Source: RPQJ01 sp963793005 (GTDB lineage Bacteria > Pseudomonadota > Gammaproteobacteria > Steroidobacterales > Steroidobacteraceae). Taken from it: 64,000 bases of DNA. Numbering within the stretch: position 1 is the stretch's first letter; each line of letters begins with the position of its first letter. The position numbers were made by a program, and so were the translations under genes. Under the pieces are notes generated by a model, which was not told the DNA's origin, ran no database searches, and saw nothing but the letters and a program-made list of their open reading frames with translations. The DNA lies in the NCBI GenBank assembly GCA_963793005.1, contig CAWBYP010000002.1, positions 2,418,001-2,482,000 on the forward strand. The letters are read 5' to 3'. This document shows positions 1-9,222 of this stretch, piece after piece.

Positions 1-2
1 AT

Positions 3-1367
3 GCAGCGATGAGCGTTCGCGATGCGGCCTGCCTCATGACCCGCGAGCGTGTCTCGTCACTGCTGGTCCTGCGCGACGGCGCCCTAGAGGGCATCGTGAC
101 CGATCGCGACCTGCGCACTCGCGTAGTGGCCGAGGATCGCAGTGGAGAAACACCGCTCGTCGATATCATGACGCCACGTCCGCATACGATCCAGGGGAGC
201 GCCTCGGCGTTCGAGGCGTTGATGGCGATGAGCCGGCTGCGTATACACCATCTTCCGGTCGTCGACCGGGATGGCGTACAGGGGCTGGTCTCGACCAATG
301 ACCTGCTGCGCGCCCAGAGCGCGAATCCGCTCTATCTGGCCGACCGGATCCGGCGCTGTGGCTCGGTCGACGACCTGCGCCAGGTGGCCGGCGAGGCGCG
401 GGAACTGCAGGTGCAGATGGTGGCGGCGCATGCGAGCGCCCGGCAGCTCGGCCAGGCACTGACCTCGGTGTGCGATGCAGTCACTCGTCGCCTGATCGAG
501 CTGTCCATTCATCGGCTTGGGGAGCCCCCGGTCCATTTTGCCTGGGTCGCCACGGGCTCCCAGGGTCGCGGCGAGCTGACACTGCATTCGGATCAGGACA
601 ACGCGATCATCCTGGACGACGGCTATCAACCAGACCTGCATGGCGATTACTTCGCTGCGCTCGCAGGCGAAGTCAACCAGGGGCTCGGCGCCAGCGGCTA
701 CATGCTTTGTCCGGGCGACGTCATGGCCTCCAATTCCCGCTGGCGCCAGCCGCTGGCCGTATGGCGCGACTACTTCACCGCCTGGCTCGAGAAGACCGAT
801 CATAACGCCGCGATGCTCGCGGCCAACTTCTTCGACATGCGCACGATCTGGGGTGAGGACGCGCTGAGACAGCGCCTGATGGAGCGAATCCTTCAGCGCT
901 GCCGCGGTGCGAAGGTCTTTCTGGCGTACATGGCGAGCCACGCGCTTGGCAACCGGCCACCATTGGGGTTTTTCCGCAATTTCGTACTGGTCGGTTCGGG
1001 GGAGCACGAGGGTTCGGTGGACCTGAAGCGGCATGGCTTGCTGCCGATCGTCGACCTGGCGCGGGTTTACGCGCTGGCAGGAGGCGTCGAATCGGTCGCG
1101 ACACTCGATCGGCTGCGAGACTCGCTCGCCGCAGGCACCCTGAGCGAGGAGGGTGCCGAGAACCTTGCGGCGGCGTTCGAGTTCATCTCGTTGATTCGCT
1201 CGAAACACCAGGCGCAGCAGTTGCGCAGCGGCGGAGAGGTGGACAACTACGTCAAGCCCGACGCACTGACTGCGATGGAGCGGCGCCACCTGAAAGACGC
1301 ATTCGCGGTGATCGCGACGCTCCAGGACGCCGTGCGCTCCGCACACGGCGACCGGCTGCCGCGGTGA
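3..1367 (+). CDS. CBS-domain putative nucleotidyltransferase (DUF294 family), 5' partial
   Basis: The reading frame is open to the window edge, with a first Met at base 9. Family members are about 600 residues and usually carry an N-terminal cyclic-nucleotide-binding domain, so the true start is probably upstream. The visible part opens with two CBS repeats (roughly residues 1-105; the second begins DIMTPRPHTI and ends VSTNDLLR). A DUF294-type nucleotidyltransferase core follows with ATGSQGRGE and the metal-binding SDQD. A helical C-terminal domain ends the protein. Such proteins are thought to be nucleotide-sensing regulators and often sit beside a DnaQ-like exonuclease and acetate genes. 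The next gene here is that exonuclease, overlapping by 4 nt (GTGA), so they are probably translationally coupled. The substrate is unknown. Confidence 0.85.
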   Translation, partial: AAMSVRDAACLMTRERVSSLLVLRDGALEGIVTDRDLRTRVVAEDRSGETPLVDIMTPRPHTIQGSASAFEALMAMSRLRIHHLPVVDRDGVQGLVSTNDLLRAQSANPLYLADRIRRCGSVDDLRQVAGEARELQVQMVAAHASARQLGQALTSVCDAVTRRLIELSIHRLGEPPVHFAWVATGSQGRGELTLHSDQDNAIILDDGYQPDLHGDYFAALAGEVNQGLGASGYMLCPGDVMASNSRWRQPLAVWRDYFTAWLEKTDHNAAMLAANFFDMRTIWGEDALRQRLMERILQRCRGAKVFLAYMASHALGNRPPLGFFRNFVLVGSGEHEGSVDLKRHGLLPIVDLARVYALAGGVESVATLDRLRDSLAAGTLSEEGAENLAAAFEFISLIRSKHQAQQLRSGGEVDNYVKPDALTAMERRHLKDAFAVIATLQDAVRSAHGDRLPR

Positions 1368-2059
1368 CGCTGGGCTCACTGCTGCCGTTCAGTTTCCGTC
1401 GCCGCCAGCGGGCGCGCTCGGCACCGCCGGGACCCCTGCGCACCTACTACCAGAAGCCTTTCCCGCCACGCGCGCGCGACTGGATGAAGGTCGAATTCCT
1501 GGCCCTGGACCTCGAGACCACGGGCAGCGACCCGGACGTGGACGAGATCGTCAGTGCGGGCTGGGTACAGTTCAGTGGCGGTGCGATAGACCTGGGCACT
1601 GCGACACGGCGGATGGTGCGACCCTCGGGCCCAATGCCCGAGGCAAGTGCCGTCATCCATGCGATCACCGACGACGAGGCCGCGCGGGGCGAGCCGCTCC
1701 GCGCTGTGCTCGTCGACATCCTGGGCGCACTGGGAGGCAGGGTGCTGGTCGCCCACTACGCGCGGGCGGAACTCGGGTTCCTCGATGCAGCGTGTCGGCG
1801 CTGCCTGGGCGGCGGCCTGCTCGTGCCGGTGGTCGACACGCTCCAGCTCGCGCGTCGCAGGTGCTCGAGGGCGGGACGCGCACCGGCGCGCGGCGAGTTC
1901 AGGCTCGACGCGCTACGCACGCAATACAACCTGCCAGAGCACGAGATGCACGACGCATTGAGCGACGCAATCGCGGCCGCGGAACTGCTCCTGGCGCAGG
2001 CTGCGGAGCTCTCGGCAACAGGTTCGCTGGCGCTGCGCGCATTGCTCTCCCGCATGTGA
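1364..2059 (+). CDS. DnaQ-like DEDDh 3'-5' exonuclease
   Basis: This 231-residue protein has the exonuclease fold of the DNA polymerase III epsilon family. Exo I is DLETTG (Asp49, Glu51), and Exo III is near MHDALSDA with the His and Asp of the DEDDh class. The first 40 residues are basic and proline-rich and precede the catalytic domain. The GTG start overlaps the stop of the CBS/DUF294 gene. It is probably not the replicative proofreading subunit, because that gene usually lies beside rnhA. This copy belongs to the auxiliary epsilon-like proteins that travel with CBS/DUF294 genes, whose function is not established. Confidence 0.85.
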   Translation: MTLGSLLPFSFRRRQRARSAPPGPLRTYYQKPFPPRARDWMKVEFLALDLETTGSDPDVDEIVSAGWVQFSGGAIDLGTATRRMVRPSGPMPEASAVIHAITDDEAARGEPLRAVLVDILGALGGRVLVAHYARAELGFLDAACRRCLGGGLLVPVVDTLQLARRRCSRAGRAPARGEFRLDALRTQYNLPEHEMHDALSDAIAAAELLLAQAAELSATGSLALRALLSRM

Positions 2060-2179
2060 GCCGCGGTTGGTGCCGGGCAACTCCCGTCCGCCGCGCATGC
2101 GTCCAGTCCTTGCCGCATCGGGGCAATACCCCGAGAATGAAACCTGCGATCGCACCGGTCGCGTGACGGAATTCCGCGC

Positions 2180-3046
2180 ATGACACCCTTCGCCATTGCC
2201 GGCGTGCAGATGCACGTGCCCGCGTTCCGCTCGAACCTGGAAGCGGTCCTGCACCGGCTGGACATCCTCAAGGCCCGGTTTCCCTGGGTCAACATGGTGC
2301 TGTTCAGCGAACTCGCGCTTTGCGGACCGGTACACAATCACACCGTGACCTTGCCGGGACCCGAAGAAGAAACACTCGCCCGTGCTGCTGCCAGGCACGG
2401 CATCTGGCTGATCCCCGGCTCGATCTTCGAGCGTGCGCCCGACGGCCTCATCTACAACACCGCGCCGGTCATCGCGCCAGACGGCACCGTCGTTGCGCGA
2501 TACCGGAAGATGGTGCCATTTCGGCCCTATGAGGTCGGCGTGGCGGCCGGCACAGAGTTCTGCGTCTTCGACGTGCCGTCGGTCGGTCGATTCGGTCTCT
2601 CCATCTGCTACGACATGTGGCTGCCCGAGACGACGCGCACGCTGACGTCGATGGGCGCCGAGGTCCTGCTGCACCCGGTGCTCACCGGCACGATCGACCG
2701 CTCGGTCGAGACTGCCATCGCGCGCGCCACTGCCGCACAGTTCCAGTGCTACGTGTTCGACATCAACGGACTTGGACCCGGCGGATTCGGGCGATCGACG
2801 GTAGTCGACCCGTCGGGCGTGGTGCTCTACCAGGCGGGCGGCGCCGACGAGACGATACCGATCGAAATCGACCTCGACGTCGTGCGCCGCCAGCGCGAAA
2901 GAGGCCTGCATGGTGGCCTTGGGCAGATGCTGAAGAGCTTCCGGGACCGGGAATTCAAGCTTTCGGTGTATGATGGTTCGAATGAATCAAACGCATACCT
3001 CAATTCGCTCGGGCCGCTGGAGATGCCGAAGAAGCCCGGAAACTAG
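2180..3046 (+). CDS. carbon-nitrogen hydrolase (nitrilase superfamily amidase)
   Basis: A 288-residue enzyme with the complete nitrilase-superfamily triad: Glu44 in FSELALCG, Lys110 in RYRKMVPF and Cys143 in GLSICYDMWLPE. Such enzymes hydrolyse non-peptide amide or nitrile bonds through a thioester intermediate in the cytoplasm. The start ATG follows about 120 nt of non-coding sequence after the exonuclease gene, so this is probably the first gene of a new operon. The PLP decarboxylase begins 30 nt after its stop. The pathway partners suggest an N-acylated or carbamoylated amine or amino acid as substrate, but the sequence does not identify it. Confidence 0.9.
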   Translation: MTPFAIAGVQMHVPAFRSNLEAVLHRLDILKARFPWVNMVLFSELALCGPVHNHTVTLPGPEEETLARAAARHGIWLIPGSIFERAPDGLIYNTAPVIAPDGTVVARYRKMVPFRPYEVGVAAGTEFCVFDVPSVGRFGLSICYDMWLPETTRTLTSMGAEVLLHPVLTGTIDRSVETAIARATAAQFQCYVFDINGLGPGGFGRSTVVDPSGVVLYQAGGADETIPIEIDLDVVRRQRERGLHGGLGQMLKSFRDREFKLSVYDGSNESNAYLNSLGPLEMPKKPGN

Positions 3047-3076
3047 CCAGAACGGCGTCTACCTGAGGGGCGGGAA

Positions 3077-5839
3077 TTGAACGAGCAGGTGACCGAGAAG
3101 CACCGCGCGAGCCTCACCGAGTACTACAGCGCTTCGCAGCTCAGAAGCGATCGATGGACCAGCCTCAAGGCCGCCTGCGCCCGTCTTTCGGCTGCGCCGG
3201 AGAGTGAGCGAGGCGAGCTCGAGAGTCGCGCCCGTGCATTGTTGCAGGCTCTCGAACCCATCGAGTTCTACTGGGCCTTTCCGAGTCGCGCGGTATGGCA
3301 GTCGCTGTGGGAACTGCTCGAGCGCCACCGCTATGACGAGCTGTCACGCAACGTTTCACTGATCGTCCGGGCCCTGGTCAGCGGTTCGTTCCGTCGGCGC
3401 AAGGATCGCGGCGGCGAGCATGACGACGACCATGCTGCGCTGGAAGAAGAGCTCGGCGAGGAGCGAGCCGACGATGCGGGCGCACCCCCGTATTTCGAGG
3501 TGATGATCGTCGACTCGCTGTCGCCGTCCCAGGAAGATGCGCAGCGCCGCGCGCTCCGCAAGGCGCGCCGTGCCGACGACCGATTCGTCTACGAACCGGT
3601 GTTCGTCCCGAGCCTCGAGGACGCACTGATCGGCGCGCTGTTCAATTTCAATATCCAGAGCGTCGTGATACGCCCAGGGCTGGAGCTCAAGTCGCGCAAC
3701 GAGATTCCGTTCCTGCGCAGGTACCTGCGGCGCGTCGGCAACCGTGACCTGGACAGCTACGATCCCGACACCTGGGAAATCGAGCTGTGCCGCCTGATCC
3801 ACCAGATCCGCCCCGAGATCGACATCTACCTGGTGACCGACGAGTCGGTCGAGGCGATCGCCGGCCTGGAACTGCGCGGCTGTCGTCGTGTCTTCTACAA
3901 CCAGGACGATTTCCTGGAGTTGCATGTCAACATCCTGCGGGGCATCGACTCGCGGCACGACACGCCTTTCTTCAACGCGCTCCGGGAGTATTCCCGCAAG
4001 CCGACAGGCGTGTTCCATGCGCTGCCGATCAGCCGCGGCAAGTCCATCGCGCGGTCGCACTGGATCGGCGACATGCTGGATTTCTACGGCATCAACATCT
4101 TCCTGGCCGAAACGTCGGCAACCTCAGGCGGCCTGGATTCCCTGCTCGCACCCACCGGGGTGCTGAAGAAGGCGCAGGAGTACGCGGCCAGGGCCTTCGG
4201 CGCGGACCGCACGTACTTCGCGACCAATGGCACCTCGACCTGCAACAAGATCGTGGTCCAGGCAATCGTGCGACCAGGCGATATCGTGCTGGTCGACAGG
4301 GACTGCCACAAGTCACACCACTACGGCATGGTGCTTGCCGGTGCGCAGGTCGTCTATCTCGACAGCTATCCGCTGAACGAGTACTCGATGTATGGAGCGG
4401 TGTCACTGGTCGAGATCAAGCACCGGCTGCTCGAACTCAAGGCTGCCGGCAAGCTCGATCGGGTTCGCATGCTGCTGTTGACGAACTGCACCTTCGATGG
4501 CGTCGTCTACAACGTCGAGCGGGTAATGGAGGAGTGCCTGGCGATCAAGCCGGACCTGGTGTTCCTGTGGGACGAGGCCTGGTTTGCCTTCGCGCGCTTC
4601 GGAACGATCTATCGCCAGCGCACGGCCATGCACTGCGCTGAGATGTTGCGCGATCGATATCGCACGCCGGAGTATCGGGAGCGCTTCGAGGCGCAGCAGG
4701 AGGCATTGCGGAATGCAAGTGCCGAGCAGCTGGCCACGACTCCGCTTCTGCCTGACCCGGACAAGGTGCGGATTCGCGCCTACGCGACGCAGTCGACCCA
4801 CAAGACGCTGACGTCGCTCCGGCAGGGATCGATGATTCACGTCCGCGACCAGGACTTCAAGGGCGAAGTGGCGCAGGCCTTCCACGAGGCCTACATGACC
4901 CACACCTCGACCTCGCCCAATTACCAGATCCTGGCATCGCTGGACCTGGGCCGGCGGCAGGTCGAGCTGGAGGGGCTCGAGCTCGTGCAGAAGCAGGTCG
5001 AGACAGCCATGGCCGTCCGCAAGACCGTCAATTCGCACCCGCTGATCAGCAAGTACTTCCGCGTGCTTGGCGTGCGGGACATGGTGCCCGCGCAGTACCG
5101 GCCCTCCGGAGTCGATTCCTACCTCGACAACGAGGGTGCATGGAGCGAGATGTGGGATGCCTGGTCCGAGGACGAGTTCGTGATCGACCCGTCGCGCATC
5201 ACGCTGGCGGTCGGTGGCACTGGCTACGACGGCGACACGTTCAAGACCGCAGTGCTGATGGACCGTCATGGCATCCAGGTCAACAAGACATCCCGCAATA
5301 CCGTCCTGTTGATGACCAACATCGGCACGACGCGCTCCTCCATCGCCTACCTGATCGAGGTGCTGGTCGACATCGCGCGCGAGCTCGACGAGCGGCTCGA
5401 TGATGCCGGTGGCATGGAGCGCCGCGCCTTCGACAACAAGGTACGGTCGCTGATGCAGGAGCTGCCGCCGTTGCCGGACTTCAGCCGCTTCCATGCCGCT
5501 TTCTGTTCGCAGGACGGCAGCGGCACGACGGAGGGCGATATCCGCGCAGCCTTTTTCCTCGCCTATGACGAGCAGAAGTGCGAGTACTTCTCGCTGGGCG
5601 GCGACGGCATGGAAGCCGCCATGACGGCCGGCCGGGAGCTGGTCTCGACGTCGTTCATCATTCCGTATCCGCCGGGATTTCCGATCCTGGTGCCCGGCCA
5701 GGTCATCTCGGGCGAGATCCTGGCTTTCATGCGCGCCCTCGACGTCAAGGAGATTCACGGCTACCAGCCGGAATTGGGCCTGCGCGTCTTCACCCAGGCA
5801 GCGCTCGACGCCCTCGTCAGCGGCAGGCCGGCGGCCTGA
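3077..5839 (+). CDS. Orn/Lys/Arg decarboxylase family PLP enzyme, extended form
   Basis: At 920 residues this is clearly longer than the typical 710-760 residues of LdcI or AdiA. A receiver-like wing domain is visible near residues 130-290 (starting YFEVMIVDSLSPSQ). The fold-type I core follows, with NGTSTCNK and DRDCHKSHHYG (cofactor contacts), WDEAWFAF (the Asp that binds the pyridine nitrogen) and STHKTL, where Lys576 is the Schiff-base lysine. The start is TTG at 3077, preceded by a GAGGGGCGGG Shine-Dalgarno region; no better ATG is near. It should remove the alpha-carboxyl of a basic or related amino acid, giving a polyamine-type amine. The extra length lies mostly at the N terminus and in an insertion after WDEAWF. 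The substrate cannot be assigned. Confidence 0.85.
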   Translation: MNEQVTEKHRASLTEYYSASQLRSDRWTSLKAACARLSAAPESERGELESRARALLQALEPIEFYWAFPSRAVWQSLWELLERHRYDELSRNVSLIVRALVSGSFRRRKDRGGEHDDDHAALEEELGEERADDAGAPPYFEVMIVDSLSPSQEDAQRRALRKARRADDRFVYEPVFVPSLEDALIGALFNFNIQSVVIRPGLELKSRNEIPFLRRYLRRVGNRDLDSYDPDTWEIELCRLIHQIRPEIDIYLVTDESVEAIAGLELRGCRRVFYNQDDFLELHVNILRGIDSRHDTPFFNALREYSRKPTGVFHALPISRGKSIARSHWIGDMLDFYGINIFLAETSATSGGLDSLLAPTGVLKKAQEYAARAFGADRTYFATNGTSTCNKIVVQAIVRPGDIVLVDRDCHKSHHYGMVLAGAQVVYLDSYPLNEYSMYGAVSLVEIKHRLLELKAAGKLDRVRMLLLTNCTFDGVVYNVERVMEECLAIKPDLVFLWDEAWFAFARFGTIYRQRTAMHCAEMLRDRYRTPEYRERFEAQQEALRNASAEQLATTPLLPDPDKVRIRAYATQSTHKTLTSLRQGSMIHVRDQDFKGEVAQAFHEAYMTHTSTSPNYQILASLDLGRRQVELEGLELVQKQVETAMAVRKTVNSHPLISKYFRVLGVRDMVPAQYRPSGVDSYLDNEGAWSEMWDAWSEDEFVIDPSRITLAVGGTGYDGDTFKTAVLMDRHGIQVNKTSRNTVLLMTNIGTTRSSIAYLIEVLVDIARELDERLDDAGGMERRAFDNKVRSLMQELPPLPDFSRFHAAFCSQDGSGTTEGDIRAAFFLAYDEQKCEYFSLGGDGMEAAMTAGRELVSTSFIIPYPPGFPILVPGQVISGEILAFMRALDVKEIHGYQPELGLRVFTQAALDALVSGRPAA

Positions 5840-5855
5840 CCGCGACGAAGACACC

Positions 5856-5871
5856 AGGAGACAGTCCAATG
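5856..5871 (+). promoter_or_regulatory. ribosome-binding site and start of the ATP-grasp gene
   Basis: AGGAG at 5856-5860 lies eight bases before ATG 5869. This chooses the start inside a longer open frame that runs back to 5578, where the frame overlaps the decarboxylase gene. Confidence 0.8.
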
Positions 5872-7323
5872 GATTCAAAGAAAAGACTCAAGAACATTTC
5901 CGAGATCCGGCGTTACTTTCATCGCAACGAAACGCCGATCTATTTCGTCAGCGCCACGAATTTCAACCTGCTCGGCATCGACGAGTGGGTGCGCAATTTC
6001 AAGTACATCAACTACATCGACTGCTACGACGGCAAGCACCCGAACGTGTTCTGCCCGCCCGAGATGCCGCACGCGGAGTTCGAGTCCATCGAGGACATCA
6101 ACAACTACCTGTTGCAGCACAAGGCGGTGATCGACCGGATCGAGGGCCGCGGCGGGAAGCCGAAGCTGGTGTTCCTGATGTTCGACGAAAAAACCGAGAA
6201 GCTGGCCCGGGAGATCGGCTGCCAGGTCTGGTTTCCGAAGGCAAAGCTGCGCAACAGCGTGGACAACAAGATCGCGACGGTGCGGATCGGCGACAAGGCC
6301 GGCGTGCCCAGCGTGCCGAACACGCTGGCCGAAGTGAAGGACTACAAGCACCTGACGAAGCTCGCGACGGATGCGGGCCTCGGCCGGGACCTGGTGCTGC
6401 AATCCGCCTACGGCGACAGTGGCCACACGACGTTCTTCATCAAGTCGGAGAAGGACTTCACGGCGCACGCGTCCGAGATCGTCGGAATGGGCGAGATCAA
6501 GATCATGAAGCGCATCCGCTGCCGTGGATCAGCTATCGAGGCCTGCGCGACGAAGAATGGAACGATTGTCGGGCCGCTGATGACGGAACTGGTCGGCTTC
6601 CCGGAACTGACGCCTTATCGGGGCGGCTGGTGCGGTAATGAAATCTTCCCCGACGCCTTCACTCAGAAGGTCCGCAACAAGGCGCGCGACTACACCTTCA
6701 AGTTCGGCGAGCAGCTGCGCAAGGAAGGATACCGTGGCTACTTCGAACTGGATTTCCTGACCGACCTGAAGTCGGGCGAGATCTACCTCGGTGAACTCAA
6801 TCCCCGCATCACGGGTGCGAGCTCGATGACGAATCATGCCGCTTTCGCGCATGCGGATGCGCCGCTGTTCCTGTTCCACCTGCTGGAGTTCTCCGGCGTA
6901 CCGTTCGATCTCGACATCGATGAGTTGAACGCGCGCTGGGCGGCACGCGAGAACATCGACAACTGGTCGCAGATCGTCATCAAGCACACCGAGAACACGG
7001 TCGACGTGCTGAGCGAAGCACCCGCGTCGGGTATCTGGCGCATGGGCGACGACGGCAAGGTGGGCTACAGCCGCTTCGACTACCATCGCCGGGCCGTGGA
7101 GTCGGAGCGCGAAGCGTTCTTCCTGCGCATCCTCAAGCCTGGTGACTATCGCTACGAGGGGGCGGACCTCGGGATCCTCGTGCTGCGCGGCCGGGTCATG
7201 ACGCCCAAGTTCGAACTCACGGACCGGGCGCGGCGCTGGATTCATGCGATCCGTGCCATGTATCGCGGCAAGCCGCTGCATGCGGCGGCCGCACCGCTCG
7301 AGCGGCAGTTCAAGATTCTCTGA
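5869..7323 (+). CDS. ATP-grasp domain ligase
   Basis: A 484-residue protein with the ATP-grasp fold. The nucleotide-binding strand is DLVLQSAYGDSGHTTFF (residues 174-190). The metal ligands are Glu293/Asp295 in YFELDF and the ELNPRITG loop at 309-316. Homologues tend to be labelled biotin carboxylase, but there is no biotin carrier or carboxyltransferase gene nearby and the N-terminal 130 residues are not typical of that family. A carboxylate-amine ligase activating a carboxylate as acyl phosphate is more likely. It starts 29 nt after the decarboxylase and ends 30 nt before the C45 gene, so it is part of the same transcript. The product is unknown; a dipeptide-like amide of the decarboxylation product is a reasonable guess. 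Confidence 0.85.
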   Translation: MDSKKRLKNISEIRRYFHRNETPIYFVSATNFNLLGIDEWVRNFKYINYIDCYDGKHPNVFCPPEMPHAEFESIEDINNYLLQHKAVIDRIEGRGGKPKLVFLMFDEKTEKLAREIGCQVWFPKAKLRNSVDNKIATVRIGDKAGVPSVPNTLAEVKDYKHLTKLATDAGLGRDLVLQSAYGDSGHTTFFIKSEKDFTAHASEIVGMGEIKIMKRIRCRGSAIEACATKNGTIVGPLMTELVGFPELTPYRGGWCGNEIFPDAFTQKVRNKARDYTFKFGEQLRKEGYRGYFELDFLTDLKSGEIYLGELNPRITGASSMTNHAAFAHADAPLFLFHLLEFSGVPFDLDIDELNARWAARENIDNWSQIVIKHTENTVDVLSEAPASGIWRMGDDGKVGYSRFDYHRRAVESEREAFFLRILKPGDYRYEGADLGILVLRGRVMTPKFELTDRARRWIHAIRAMYRGKPLHAAAAPLERQFKIL

Positions 7324-7353
7324 TCACGGCCGCCAGCGGGCCAGGCGCACAGG

Positions 7354-8349
7354 GTGAGCCTCAACTTCGAGTTGATGACGGAAGACCGGCCCGGCCCGCG
7401 ATGGCGGGCGCTGTTCGATCGCCTGTGGCCGCACCATCGCGCCTGGTACCTGGGTGAATCGCTGAAGGACCGGCCGACGTACCTGCAGTGCCACCGCGCG
7501 ATCCGCAAGCACATGCCCGAACTGCTCCCGGTCTACCGGGAGTTGTGCGAGCTGGCGGGTGGCGGCGACGTCGAGGCACGTTTCCTGAGCCTGTTCTGCC
7601 CACCTGCCTACCTGACAGCCTGCTCGCAGGCGGTCTGGCAGGGCTCGCCCCCGTTCCTGGTGCGCAACTACGACTACAACCCCGCGGCGTTCGACGCCGT
7701 GGTGCTAAGGACACGATGGCTGGGCCGCCGGGTGATGGGCATGAGTGACTGCCTGGGCGGACTGCTCGACGGCATCAACGATGCCGGGCTCGCGGTGTCG
7801 CTGACCTTCGGCGGCAGGCGCGTGGTCGGTGACGGCTTCGGGGTCCCGATCATCCTGCGCTACGTGCTCGAGACCTGCGACACGGTGCAGCAGGCGATGG
7901 CGGCGTTGAAGCGGATTCCCTGCCACATGGCCTACAACGTAACGGCGCTGGATCGCGACGGCGAACTGGCCACCATCTACCTCGGGCCCGACAGGAGGGC
8001 ACTTGTGTCGCGCGCGGCGGTTGCCACGAATCACCAGGAACGCGTCGAGTGGGCGACCCACGCTGCGGCCACGGCGTCGGTCGAGCGGGAACGGGTGTTG
8101 CTCAACGAACTGAGTCGAGGCAGTCCGACACGCGAGGAATTCATTGCCGAGTTCCTCAGGCCGCCGGTGTACTCGCTGGCATTCGACCGCGGCTTCGGCA
8201 CGCTGTACACAGCGGTATATTCGCCGTTCGACAGGTCGCTGGAACTGCGCTGGCCCGGTACGGAATGGCTGCTGGGGCTGGAAGACGCCGTGGACGGTTC
8301 GCTGCGAGTCAGCTACCCGGCACACGGCACCGTCATCGGCTACGCCTGA
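7354..8349 (+). CDS. C45-type Ntn-hydrolase acyltransferase/amidase
   Basis: A 331-residue protein resembling the acyl-CoA:6-aminopenicillanate acyltransferase (C45) family. The pattern TACSQAVW followed by LVRNYDYNP is the family's nucleophile strand and asparagine/aspartate turn, with Cys90 as likely nucleophile. In classical C45 enzymes the precursor is cut before this Cys, so the first 89 residues may be a propeptide-like segment. It has a GTG start. It is the last gene of the operon and may transfer or remove an acyl group on the amine made upstream. About 200 nt without a gene follow. Confidence 0.75.
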   Translation: MSLNFELMTEDRPGPRWRALFDRLWPHHRAWYLGESLKDRPTYLQCHRAIRKHMPELLPVYRELCELAGGGDVEARFLSLFCPPAYLTACSQAVWQGSPPFLVRNYDYNPAAFDAVVLRTRWLGRRVMGMSDCLGGLLDGINDAGLAVSLTFGGRRVVGDGFGVPIILRYVLETCDTVQQAMAALKRIPCHMAYNVTALDRDGELATIYLGPDRRALVSRAAVATNHQERVEWATHAAATASVERERVLLNELSRGSPTREEFIAEFLRPPVYSLAFDRGFGTLYTAVYSPFDRSLELRWPGTEWLLGLEDAVDGSLRVSYPAHGTVIGYA

Positions 8350-8556
8350 CCCCGAACAGGCCGCCGCTGCGCTCGCCGTCATTGCTGTCGTACTCGGCCG
8401 GCCCCGGCTTTTTCGATATTCGAGCCGCCGGGACAAGAGCGACCGTCACCGCCACGTGGCCGGTCCGGGGCACCAATTGTCCGGCGAGCCGGCCAGTGGT
8501 ATTTTCGATCGGGCATTCGCCGCAAGCACCCTAGCGGCGCACGACAAGGCGGTCCA

Positions 8557-9222
8557 ATGTTCCTGCGCATCAATGATGTCCTGACAGCTCCCGAGATCGC
8601 ACGGCTTGTTGAACTCAGCCGCGAGTTGCGTTTTGTCGAAGGGCGAGTGTCGAACCCGGCGAACCACACCAAGAACAACCTGCAGGTGGATCCAGCAGAC
8701 GCGAAGGCACTCGAGCCTGCTCAGGTCGTGCAGGCGGCCCTGGTGCGTTGCCGGGAGTTCGTCGACTTTACGCTGCCGAAGCGCATTGCTGCTCCGCTGT
8801 TGTGCCGCTACGAACCGGGCATGAATTACGGGGCTCACGCCGACGCAGCGATTCTCCAGCTGCCTGGTGGCCGTCTGCGCTCCGACATTTCCTGCACCGT
8901 GTTCGTCTCGGACCCGGCGGCCTACGAAGGCGGGGAACTCGCGATCGTCCTCGGCAACCAGCGGTTGACGTTCAAAGGTGCACCAGGGGAAGCAATCGTC
9001 TATCCGTCGACGACCCAGCACGAAGTGCTGCCGGTGCGTTCGGGCGAGAGGCTGGTCGCAATCACTTTCGTCGAGAGCCTTGTCGTCGACCAGCACCAGC
9101 GCAGCCAGGTCCACGAGTTGAGCGAGGTCGCGGCGCTCGAAGGGCTCAACATGAAGTGGGAAAACCGCGTACGACTCGAGGTCGTGCGCCAGAACCTGTT
9201 GCGGATGTGGTCGACAAGCTAG
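8557..9222 (+). CDS. PKHD-type Fe(II)/2-oxoglutarate dioxygenase
   Basis: A 221-residue protein of the PiuC/YbiX family. The iron ligands are His94 and Asp96 (GAHADA) and His155 (TQHEVL), and Arg165 (SGERLVA) should bind 2-oxoglutarate. The double-stranded beta-helix core ends near residue 175 and the usual helical tail follows. The family hydroxylates unknown substrates and is often iron-linked. Its last four bases overlap the last four of the convergent sulfotransferase gene. A paralogue at 24080 also lies next to a convergent sulfotransferase. Confidence 0.9.
   Translation: MFLRINDVLTAPEIARLVELSRELRFVEGRVSNPANHTKNNLQVDPADAKALEPAQVVQAALVRCREFVDFTLPKRIAAPLLCRYEPGMNYGAHADAAILQLPGGRLRSDISCTVFVSDPAAYEGGELAIVLGNQRLTFKGAPGEAIVYPSTTQHEVLPVRSGERLVAITFVESLVVDQHQRSQVHELSEVAALEGLNMKWENRVRLEVVRQNLLRMWSTS

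Noticed and set aside
5869..7323. Biotin carboxylase
   Set aside because: The ATP-grasp fold is present, but the sequence lacks other biotin-carboxylase features and there is no biotin carrier or carboxyltransferase nearby.
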